From NCBI GenBank assembly GCA_900543605.1, contig UQSK01000047.1:1-14073 (forward strand): 14,073 nt of DNA. Direction: 5' to 3'. This DNA is from an uncultured Collinsella sp. GTDB lineage: Bacteria; Actinomycetota; Coriobacteriia; Coriobacteriales; Coriobacteriaceae. The translations under genes and the position numbers were made by a program. This document shows, piece by piece, positions 1 to 7,474 of this stretch. The notes under the pieces are model-generated. The model was not told the origin of the DNA. It ran no database searches and worked only from the letters and a program-made list of their open reading frames with translations. Every line of letters starts with the position of its first letter. Within the stretch, counting starts at the first letter, position 1.

Positions 1-1
1 G

Positions 2-397
2 AGCAAGGAAACCTATATCCGAGCGCTCGCTCGCGACCTGGGCCGCGCCTGCGAGAGCGCCGCGCACATTTCCGCGCTGCGCCGTACGGCCTCCGGTGTT
101 GTTTCCATCGGCGCTTGTCATGCGGTCGAGGAGCTTTCTCCCGAATCCGCGGCTGGCTTTGCCCTGGACCCCATTGCGGCTCTGGGCGCCACGCGTGTTG
201 ACTTGCCGGGCAATCTTGCCGACGACCTGCTCTGCGGCCGACGCATTCCCGTTGAGCGTGCGCTTGCCGATTTCGATGCCTTGAAGGCGCCGTTTGCGTT
301 GGTGCTCGATGGGGGACTCAAGGCGCTCGCCCGCATTGAGGGTGGCCGCTTTGTTATGGAGCACGTATTTCCGCAGGCAATCGGCGGTGTTCGATGA
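2..397 (+). CDS. truB: tRNA pseudouridine-55 synthase TruB, C-terminal part (5' end outside window)
   Basis: The frame is open from the first bases and encodes 131 residues to a TGA at 395-397, so the start and catalytic aspartate lie upstream of the window. The opening residues SKETYIRALARDLG, followed by ISALRRTASG, match the conserved C-terminal half of the TruB catalytic domain, which reads roughly S-K-G-T-Y-I-R-A-L-A-R-D-L-G and L-R-R-T-x-S-G. The remainder is a small PUA-like C-terminal domain. TruB isomerises U55 in the T-loop of tRNAs. The stop codon overlaps the ATG of ribF (ATGA), the usual truB-ribF arrangement, which implies cotranscription and translational coupling. The family-typical G in SKGTY is E here, a minor change. 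Identification is confident; completeness cannot be judged. Confidence 0.93.
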   Translation, partial: SKETYIRALARDLGRACESAAHISALRRTASGVVSIGACHAVEELSPESAAGFALDPIAALGATRVDLPGNLADDLLCGRRIPVERALADFDALKAPFALVLDGGLKALARIEGGRFVMEHVFPQAIGGVR

Positions 398-1401
398 TGT
401 TGTCCGCTCGCGAGCTCGCGCGTGTCTTTTTCGCGGGCGAGTCGGACGAGGCTCGCATCGTTGCTGCCGATGCGTTTGATGAGTGCGAGCACCTGGGTGC
501 CGCATCAATCGCCATTGGCGTGTTCGATGGCGTGCACCGTGGACACCAGGAGCTCATTGCGGCGCTTGTCCGTGATGCCCGTGCCCATGGCTGCAAGGCA
601 GTCGTAGTTACCTTCGATCCCGACCCGGACGTTGTGGTGAGCTCTTCGCCCGCTCAAAAATTGATGACGACGGCCGACCGTCTGCATGCCTTGGCTCAGA
701 CCGGGGTCGATGTGGTGGTGGCCGTTCCCTTTACGCCAGAGGTTGCGGTACTCGACCATGTTGGTTTTCTTGCGCTGCTGTCGCGCGTGGTTGACATTCG
801 CTCGATTCGCGTTGGCAGCGACTTTAGGCTGGGTCGCGGCGGTGCATCTGGTGTTGCCGAGATGCGCGCCTGGGGTGCCGTGCATGGCGTTGATGTGTAT
901 GGTCACGACCTACTTTGCGAGGGCGGCGAGGCCATTTGCGCCACCCGTATCCGTCATGAGCTGGGACAGGGCCATGTGGAGCTGGCTGCTGAGTTACTCG
1001 GCCGTCCGTATATGGTGCGTGGCGGTGTTATTCGCGGCCGTCACGAGGGTTCTGGCATGGGCTTTCCCACGGCAAACCTACAAGTTCCCGATGGTATTCA
1101 GGTGCCTGCGGACGGCGTGTATGAGGGTCTGGTGCTGGTCGATGACACCGTGTGGCCCGCTGCCGTGAACGTCGGCCTGCCGCCAACGTATGCTGACGAT
1201 GCAGCATCTGCGCATCTCGAGGCTAATTTAATTGGTTATACGGGCGACCTGTACGGCTCTTCCGTTTCGCTGGCGTTTACGCGCTGGCTGCGTCCCTCGC
1301 GTCTGTTCGATTCGCTGGATGAGTTGATCGCGACCGTCGAGGGTAATATCGAAGATATTCGTCACAACTTGGGCGAGCAGGGGGTGAGCATCCGTGATTA
1401 G
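394..1401 (+). CDS. ribF: Bifunctional riboflavin kinase / FAD synthetase RibF
   Basis: The 335-residue product makes FMN from riboflavin and then FAD from FMN and ATP in the cytoplasm. The N-terminal nucleotidyltransferase domain carries GVFDGVHRGH at residues 42-51, the family's G-x-F-D-G-x-H-x-G-H nucleotide-binding motif, followed by VVTFDPDPDVVV and later TRIRHEL. The C-terminal flavokinase domain contains GFPTANL (PTAN at 225-228, ATP/Mg binding) and HLEANL with E276 in the catalytic-glutamate position, then GDLYG and FTRWLRP. The usual G-R-P-T-F reads GLPPTY. About 38 residues precede the first strand, slightly long for the family. The start overlaps the truB stop; a second ATG follows at 397 and either could be used, because no strong ribosome-binding site is seen. 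The end overlaps dnaG by 8 bases. Confidence 0.95.
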   Translation: MMLSARELARVFFAGESDEARIVAADAFDECEHLGAASIAIGVFDGVHRGHQELIAALVRDARAHGCKAVVVTFDPDPDVVVSSSPAQKLMTTADRLHALAQTGVDVVVAVPFTPEVAVLDHVGFLALLSRVVDIRSIRVGSDFRLGRGGASGVAEMRAWGAVHGVDVYGHDLLCEGGEAICATRIRHELGQGHVELAAELLGRPYMVRGGVIRGRHEGSGMGFPTANLQVPDGIQVPADGVYEGLVLVDDTVWPAAVNVGLPPTYADDAASAHLEANLIGYTGDLYGSSVSLAFTRWLRPSRLFDSLDELIATVEGNIEDIRHNLGEQGVSIRD

Positions 1402-3502
1402 CGATGAGGAAAAAGACCAGGTACGCGCTGCGTCCGACCTAGTCGCCATCGTGCAGGAAACGGTTGAGCTCAAGCCCCGCGGCCATGAGTTTTGGGGATG
1501 CTGTCCCTTTCATGGCGAAAAGACGCCGTCTTTCCACATTATTCCCGCCACGCAGGTGTGGCATTGCTTTGGCTGCGGCGAGGGTGGCGACGTCTTCACC
1601 TATATCATGAAGCGCGAGAACCTGAGCTTTCCCGAGTCAATCCGTTATTTGGCCGATCGCGCGGGTATTGAGCTGCACGACACCGGAGATCGCCGCGAGC
1701 GCGGTACCAAACGTGCGAGAATCTACGATCTGTGCGCCGAGACTGCTCAGTTCTACCACACCATGCTTATGCGTGGTAAGGACGGTCGTCCGCGTGAGTA
1801 CTTTGCCAGCCGCGGCATGGGTGGCGACGTCTGCCGCCGCTACTGCCTGGGCTTTGCTCCGGGCCGCAACGCGCTGGTGTCGCACCTGTCCCAGGCGGGT
1901 TTTACCCCGCAGGAGATGATCGACGCCAATGTTGCCGTGAGCCGCGGGCGCGGGCAGCTTGCCGACCGCTTCTACGACCGCGTGATGTTTCCCATCTTTG
2001 ACGAGCAGGGTCACAACATTGCCTTTGGCGGGCGCATCATGGGTGACGGCCAACCCAAGTACCTCAACACCGCCGAGACGAGCGTGTTTCATAAAAAGCG
2101 AAACCTCTACGGCTTTAATTGGGCCAAGGAGTTTATCGTCGCGCAGGATACCGCCATCGTTGTGGAGGGATATACCGACTGCATCGCCTGCTGGGAGGCG
2201 GGGATTAAAAACGTTGTCGCTACGCTGGGCACCGCGCTCACGGAGCATCACGTCAAGACGCTCACCCGTTTTGCCAAGCGCATTGTGTATATGTTCGATG
2301 GCGACGCCGCCGGTCAAAAGGCCGCCCGTCGCGCGATTCAGTTTATCGAGCGGGATTCGATGGATCTGCGCTGCGTGGTGCTACCCGACGGCAACGATCC
2401 CATGGAGTTCATTACGGCGCATGGTGGCGAGGCACTGCAGGCGCGCATCGACGCTGCCGAGCCGCTTATGGACTTTGTCTACCGTTCGCTGCAGGAGTCG
2501 AGCGACATCACCACGCCGGGCGGTCGTGCCAAGGCGCTGGAGGATGCGCTGACGCTCATCTATCCGCTTCGTGACAGCTATATGATCGATACGTACTTTA
2601 TCCAGATTGCCGATCTGCTGGGTTTGGATCTGGAGACGGTGCGCGCGAGCTCGGGTCGTGTGTTTCGCGATGTCGCCAAGCGCGAGGATGCGGAACGACG
2701 TCGTGAGCAGAACTATGAACGCCAGCGGGCGCAGGCTGAGCGATCTGGTAGCGCGGGCGGTCGGTCGTCTGGTTCGCAGGGGACATCTCGTGGTGCCTGG
2801 GCATCGGGTGCGACTCCGGCCGTAGCGGCGCCGGTCGAGGAAGAACCGTACGACTACGTCCCGCTCGATGTCTATGGCGCTGCACCAGTGGAGGTCGTTG
2901 ACGACTTGCCGCCGATCGATGTGCCTGATGGTATGGGCGCTGTGCCTGTGGCTGATGGTTCGGGCGCACCGGCTGCGGCGGCGCCGATGGTTCTTACCGA
3001 TCTAGAGCGCAAGTCCTTGGCAGGGGAGCGCGAGCTGCTGACCATGCTCACGAGCTACCCCGACCTGTTCCGCACGTATGCCGACCGCATCTGCTCCATC
3101 GAGTGGGTTGACCCACGTCACGAGTCCATCGCATGGGCCGTTCTGGCAACGCCGCCGGGAACCGATCCTGCAGCCTGCATGGATGCGGCGCGCTCAGTGT
3201 GTCCCGATGCAGCAACGCTTGTGAGTGCCGGGCGCATCTCGGCGACGAGCAAGCACCCCACCGAGACGAACATCGTGTTTATGCTCGATACGCTCGAGCT
3301 CTACACCATCAAACGCCGCATGCGTGCCGCACAGGCCAAGCTGCGCCAGGACCGTTCGCTCGATGATGAGGCCCGTCGCGCGCTGACCGTGCAGGCCGCG
3401 CAGGATTCGCAGCGTCAACGCGAGCTGCAAAAGTCGATCGGCGGCGTGGCGGACCCGTTCCGTTTGATCGGTCTGGAGGCCGCAGGCACCGAACAGGCCT
3501 AG
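1394..3502 (+). CDS. dnaG: DNA primase DnaG
   Basis: DnaG synthesises RNA primers at the replication fork with the DnaB helicase. The product has 702 residues. An N-terminal CHC2 zinc domain has ligands C37, H40, C58 and C61 in CCPFHGEKTPSF and HCFGCG. The catalytic core follows, with a Toprim domain whose metal-binding acidic residues are visible: EGYTD with E258, and FDGDAAG with D302 and D304. A DnaB-interacting helical domain occupies about residues 540-680. Between core and C-terminal domain lies a charged segment and a low-complexity linker (about 425-535) rich in Gly, Ser, Ala, Pro and acids, which explains why the protein is about 100 residues longer than the E. coli or B. subtilis enzymes. 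The GTG start at 1394 is supported by AGGGGG at 1379-1384, nine bases upstream. It lies next to rpoD, as in many bacteria. Confidence 0.97.
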   Translation: MISDEEKDQVRAASDLVAIVQETVELKPRGHEFWGCCPFHGEKTPSFHIIPATQVWHCFGCGEGGDVFTYIMKRENLSFPESIRYLADRAGIELHDTGDRRERGTKRARIYDLCAETAQFYHTMLMRGKDGRPREYFASRGMGGDVCRRYCLGFAPGRNALVSHLSQAGFTPQEMIDANVAVSRGRGQLADRFYDRVMFPIFDEQGHNIAFGGRIMGDGQPKYLNTAETSVFHKKRNLYGFNWAKEFIVAQDTAIVVEGYTDCIACWEAGIKNVVATLGTALTEHHVKTLTRFAKRIVYMFDGDAAGQKAARRAIQFIERDSMDLRCVVLPDGNDPMEFITAHGGEALQARIDAAEPLMDFVYRSLQESSDITTPGGRAKALEDALTLIYPLRDSYMIDTYFIQIADLLGLDLETVRASSGRVFRDVAKREDAERRREQNYERQRAQAERSGSAGGRSSGSQGTSRGAWASGATPAVAAPVEEEPYDYVPLDVYGAAPVEVVDDLPPIDVPDGMGAVPVADGSGAPAAAAPMVLTDLERKSLAGERELLTMLTSYPDLFRTYADRICSIEWVDPRHESIAWAVLATPPGTDPAACMDAARSVCPDAATLVSAGRISATSKHPTETNIVFMLDTLELYTIKRRMRAAQAKLRQDRSLDDEARRALTVQAAQDSQRQRELQKSIGGVADPFRLIGLEAAGTEQA

Positions 3503-3554
3503 ATGTTGTGGTCAACCAGCGTATTCTCGCCTATATCCAGTCCTCTTTTTGGGT

Positions 3555-3566
3555 ATAGACGTCTAT
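3555..3566. repeat. 12-bp perfect palindrome in the rpoD promoter region
   Basis: ATAGACGTCTAT is its own reverse complement. It lies 8 bases upstream of the candidate rpoD -10 element, where a -35 or spacer region would be. It could be an operator for a dimeric regulator. A 12-bp palindrome is expected about three times by chance in 14 kb but rarely at a given promoter, so the case is suggestive only. Confidence 0.4.
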
Positions 3567-3571
3567 GTGTG

Positions 3572-3580
3572 TGCTAAAGT
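3572..3580 (+). promoter_or_regulatory. Candidate extended -10 promoter for rpoD
   Basis: TGC followed by TAAAGT fits an extended -10 element (TGn plus a TAnnnT hexamer). No convincing -35 is present at the right distance. Transcription would begin near 3587, giving a leader of about 26 bases before the GTG start of rpoD. The dnaG-rpoD gap contains no convincing terminator, so read-through from dnaG is also likely. Confidence 0.45.
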
Positions 3581-3612
3581 ATTGAGTCCTGTGGACTATG
3601 AAGGGAGAATCT

Positions 3613-4962
<1,350 letters not shown>

Positions 4963-4971
4963 TCAAGCAAG

Positions 4972-5005
4972 AAGCGCTCTCAAGCACATTCGCTTGGGGG
5001 CGCTT
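4972..5005 (+). terminator. Terminator-like hairpin after rpoD
   Basis: A 14-bp stem (4972-4985 with 4992-5005) with two G-U pairs closes a 6-base loop (ACATTC), starting 9 bases after the rpoD stop. Only a short T run (5004-5006) follows, so termination may be incomplete. The 54-bp repeat immediately downstream could act as a second barrier. Confidence 0.65.
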
Positions 5006-5011
5006 TCATGT

Positions 5012-5065
5012 AGTCATTGGGGACGTTCTTGAATGACTAGTCATTTAAGAACGTCCCCAATGACT
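5012..5065. repeat. 54-bp near-perfect loopless inverted repeat, possible REP/MITE-like element
   Basis: Two 27-base arms, 5012-5038 and 5039-5065, are reverse complements with no spacer; the one exception is G5031 against T5046, a wobble. Each arm has its own 7-base inverted ends: AGTCATT and AATGACT enclose a 13-base core containing GGGGACGTTCTT (or its complement AAGAACGTCCCC). The 7-mer therefore occurs four times in alternating orientation. The structure lies in intergenic DNA between the rpoD hairpin and the tRNA promoter. It resembles a dispersed palindromic element, or two head-to-head copies of a 27-bp unit, more than a simple terminator because no T tract follows. No transposase gene is present in the window, and copy number is unknown. 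Confidence 0.8.
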
Positions 5066-5092
5066 GGGTCGGAAAATTTCTTAAAAAAGTTC

Positions 5093-5120
5093 TTGCCCTA
5101 AGCTGATTCGTCCGTATAAT
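5093..5120 (+). promoter_or_regulatory. Promoter of tRNA-Asn (-35 TTGCCC, -10 TATAAT)
   Basis: TTGCCC at 5093-5098 and a perfect TATAAT at 5115-5120 are separated by 16 bases. This is the best sigma-A-type promoter in the window. Transcription would start near 5127, about 24 bases before the mature tRNA 5' end. It indicates that the tRNA is transcribed independently of rpoD. Confidence 0.8.
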
Positions 5121-5150
5121 AAACTTCGTTGCTTGAGAGCACGCACCTAT

Positions 5151-5225
5151 TCCTCGGTAGCTCAATGGTAGAGCACGCGGCTGTTAACCGCGCTGTTGTA
5201 GGTTCGAGTCCTACCCGGGGAGCCA
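5151..5225 (+). tRNA. tRNA-Asn, anticodon GTT
   Basis: The 75-base cloverleaf is complete and includes an encoded CCA end (5223-5225). The acceptor stem TCCTCGG pairs with CCGGGGA (one T-G pair) and the discriminator base is G. The D stem is GCTC/GAGC with a 7-base loop. The anticodon stem CGCGG/CCGCG encloses loop CTGTTAA, placing anticodon GTT at 5183-5185. The variable loop is 5 bases. The T stem GTAGG/CCTAC encloses TTCGAGT. It reads asparagine codons AAC and AAT. It has its own promoter and terminator. Confidence 0.97.
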
Positions 5226-5231
5226 GGTTGT

Positions 5232-5261
5232 AAAACCCGTCGCTTATGCGGCGGGTTTTTT
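5232..5261 (+). terminator. Rho-independent terminator after tRNA-Asn
   Basis: A 12-bp stem, AAAACCCGTCGC with GCGGCGGGTTTT (one T-G pair), closes a TTAT loop and runs into six T residues ending at 5261. It begins 7 bases after the tRNA CCA. Confidence 0.9.
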
Positions 5262-5419
5262 CATGCCGCGATCGCCGTTCGCGAACGTTACCGTATCAAC
5301 ATTTCGTGTCGAGGATGTAATCCCGAGGCTCGCCACCTCAACATGGCGCGGTCGTTGTAGAATAATGCGATGATTGCTCCCACGAGATGGTGCCGCGAGC
5401 ACCAGATAAGGAGATTCTT
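5262..5419. other. Intergenic region upstream of the yloU-fakA genes
   Basis: No gene is visible in these 158 bases. They contain a perfect 12-bp palindrome CGTTCGCGAACG (5276-5287), a -10-like TAGAAT (5358-5363) without a recognisable -35, a small hairpin TGGTGC/GCACCA with loop CGCGA (5388-5404), and the ribosome-binding site AAGGAG (5408-5413) of the next gene. The -10 is the likely promoter of the yloU-fakA-recG run. The hairpin ends three bases before the ribosome-binding site, so it could influence initiation. Confidence 0.5.
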
Positions 5420-5776
5420 GTGTCTGAGACCATTAACGGCAGCCTGAGCGTCTCGAACGACGTTATTGCCGATATTGCCGGTTATGCCGCGATGACGTGC
5501 TATGGCGTCGTCGGTATGGCTGAGCAGCTCCAGGGCGCCGAGAGCGTGCGCCTCCTTGCCGGTCAGCGCCTCCGCAAGGGCGTGCTTGTCTCCGCCGACG
5601 AGAACGGCCTTACGGTCGATCTTCACGTCGTGCTCGAGAACGGCGTCAACATGAAGTCTGTCTGCCACAATCTTTCGAGCTCCGTTGCCTTCACCCTGCA
5701 GGAGATCGCCCAGATCGATCCCGCCAGCCTTAAGATCGGCATTCACATCGACGCGCTCAAGAGCCGTCTGAACTAG
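5420..5776 (+). CDS. yloU: Asp23/Gls24 family protein (YloU-like)
   Basis: The 118-residue product belongs to the Asp23/Gls24 (DUF322) family: small soluble alkaline-shock or envelope-stress-associated proteins whose exact molecular role is unclear. The family feel is visible in the N-terminal GSLSVSNDVIADIAGYAAMTCYGVVGM (positions about 6-32), in the central beta segment GLTVDLHVVLENGVNM, and in the C-terminal LKIGIHIDAL. The start is GTG 5420, supported by AAGGAG at 5408-5413. An upstream in-frame ATG at 5387 would run through the leader hairpin and ribosome-binding site and is rejected. It sits 27 bases before fakA, as yloU sits before yloV in B. subtilis, suggesting a shared transcript and perhaps a functional link to membrane lipid metabolism (inference). 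Confidence 0.9.
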   Translation: MSETINGSLSVSNDVIADIAGYAAMTCYGVVGMAEQLQGAESVRLLAGQRLRKGVLVSADENGLTVDLHVVLENGVNMKSVCHNLSSSVAFTLQEIAQIDPASLKIGIHIDALKSRLN

Positions 5777-5803
5777 CATCCGAACACGGAGATTTCACCA
5801 CTC

Positions 5804-7465
5804 ATGATTGCAAAGACCATTCGCACCTGTTTTCCGATCGCTGCGGCTGCCGTTTCCGACAAGGCCGAGGAGATCAACAAGCTCAACGTCTTCCCCGTAC
5901 CCGACGGCGATACCGGCACCAACATGTCGCTCACGCTCGCCTCGGTGACCAAGGAGCTCTCCGCCCTTCCTGCCGACGCCGACATGGAGGCCATCGCCGG
6001 CGCCATCACTCACGGCTCCCTGATGGGCGCCCGCGGTAACTCCGGCGTCATCACGTCGCAGATTCTGCGCGGCGTGGCCGAGGGCCTTGTCTCTGCCGAT
6101 GAGCCTATTACGGCTGCCAACATCGCCTTCGCTTTCCGTCGCGCCGTCAAGGTCGCCTTCCAGGCTGTCCGCAAACCCATCGAGGGCACGATCCTCACGG
6201 TCCTGCGTGATGTCTCGACCAAGGCCGATGAGTGCGAGAAGAAGAAGTTCTCGGCCGAGGACGCGCTCGATGCCATTGTCGTCGAGGCCTATCAGTCCGT
6301 CGCCCGCACGCCCGACCTGCTGCCCGTCCTCAAAGAGAACGGCGTGGTCGACTCCGGTGCCTTCGGCTTTGCCATCTTCCTTGAGAACTTCGTGGCCGCA
6401 GCACTTGGCCGCAGCACCGTTGTCGAGGATTTCTCCGCCACGTTTGATTCCGCTGGCTCTGCCCGCGACGCGGCCCTTGGTCGCGTTGAGATCGAGGCCA
6501 ACGACGACTGGGAGGGCTCGGAGTTCCGCTACTGCAACGAGTTCCTCTTTAAGGCCGACGCCCCGTTTGACGAGGACGAGTGCCTTAAGTTCCTGGGTTC
6601 CATGGGCGACTGTGAGCTGCTCGTGGGCGCCTATCCCGACTACAAGATCCATGTGCACTCCAACACCCCCAACCTGGTGCTCGAGCACATGCTGCAGCTC
6701 GGTCAGATCTATGAGGTCTTTATCCACAACATGGAGATGGAGGCCCACGACCGTACCGCCAAGATCCATGAGGATCAGGAAAAGGCCGCCGAGCCCGCCA
6801 AGGCGCTGGGCTTTGTCGCCGTTGCCGCCGGTTCCGGCGAGGCCGACATCCTCAAGTCCCTCGGCGTCGACGTGATCGTGTCCGGTGGCCAGACTATGAA
6901 TCCCTCGACCGCCGACCTGCTGGGCGCGGTGGACCAGGTCAACGCGACCTCGGTCATCATCCTGCCCAATAACGGCAATATCCGCATGGCTGCCGAGGCT
7001 GCCGCTTCTGCCTGCACTGACAAGAAGGTTGCCGTCGTTCCCACCAAGACCGTCCCGCAGGCGTTCTCCGCGCTGTTTGCGGTCCTGCCCGATTCCGAGC
7101 TCGAGGATGCCGTCGCCGCTATGGTCGACGCCATCAGCGAGGTTCGCGATGGCGAGGTCACCCGCGCCGTGCGCGACTCCAGTGCCTCTGACGGCTCTCC
7201 GATTCACTCCGGTGACGTCATGGGTATCATTGCCGGCTCCATCGACGTGGTCGGCTCCGACGTGAAGCAGGTCACGCTCGACTGCATCAACCGCATGCAG
7301 GAGGAAGAGGAGGGCGACGCTCTGACGATTCTGGCCGGCGAGGAGCTGTCCGATGAGGCCTTCCAGGAGATCGTCGACGCTATCGAGGAGGCTCAGCCCG
7401 ATCTGGAGATCGACGCCCATCGTGGCGAGCAGCCGCTCTATCCCGTGATCTTCTCGATCGAGTAG
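5804..7465 (+). CDS. fakA: Fatty acid kinase catalytic subunit FakA (DAK2/DhaL domain, YloV family)
   Basis: FakA phosphorylates fatty acids bound to a FakB (DegV-family) partner, giving acyl-phosphate for PlsY or PlsX in membrane lipid synthesis. The 553 residues match the usual length (about 548-553). The N-terminal DhaL-type ATP domain carries NVFPVPDGDTGTNM, with Mg-binding D34 and D36, then GARGNSGVI and SGAFGFAIFLENF. The middle domain has C244 (RYCNEF) and H283/H285 (IHVHSNTP), matching the zinc-ligand pattern of staphylococcal FakA as I recall it. The C-terminal DegV-like domain shows SGGQTMNPSTADLL and ILPNNGNIRMAA. No FakB gene is in the window. The ATG start is preceded by GGAG at 5788-5791, a somewhat long 12-base spacing. 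recG begins 9 bases after the stop. The gene contains no TTA, CTA or TCA codons, a sign of strong codon bias. Confidence 0.93.
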   Translation: MIAKTIRTCFPIAAAAVSDKAEEINKLNVFPVPDGDTGTNMSLTLASVTKELSALPADADMEAIAGAITHGSLMGARGNSGVITSQILRGVAEGLVSADEPITAANIAFAFRRAVKVAFQAVRKPIEGTILTVLRDVSTKADECEKKKFSAEDALDAIVVEAYQSVARTPDLLPVLKENGVVDSGAFGFAIFLENFVAAALGRSTVVEDFSATFDSAGSARDAALGRVEIEANDDWEGSEFRYCNEFLFKADAPFDEDECLKFLGSMGDCELLVGAYPDYKIHVHSNTPNLVLEHMLQLGQIYEVFIHNMEMEAHDRTAKIHEDQEKAAEPAKALGFVAVAAGSGEADILKSLGVDVIVSGGQTMNPSTADLLGAVDQVNATSVIILPNNGNIRMAAEAAASACTDKKVAVVPTKTVPQAFSALFAVLPDSELEDAVAAMVDAISEVRDGEVTRAVRDSSASDGSPIHSGDVMGIIAGSIDVVGSDVKQVTLDCINRMQEEEEGDALTILAGEELSDEAFQEIVDAIEEAQPDLEIDAHRGEQPLYPVIFSIE

Positions 7466-7474
7466 GCTCTGCCT

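Noticed and set aside
96..284. Small + strand frame overlapping truB
   Set aside because: It lies in another frame of a clear TruB coding sequence, has no ribosome-binding site, and its Arg/Leu/Pro-rich translation is typical of out-of-frame GC-rich DNA.
3503..3550. Terminator between dnaG and rpoD
   Set aside because: Only a 4-bp GTTG/CAAC stem is present, and the T run at 3546-3550 is not adjacent to it.
5276..5287. LexA (SOS) operator upstream of yloU
   Set aside because: LexA boxes of Gram-positive type read CGAAC-N4-GTTCG. Here the halves are in the opposite order and fused (GTTCG-CGAAC).
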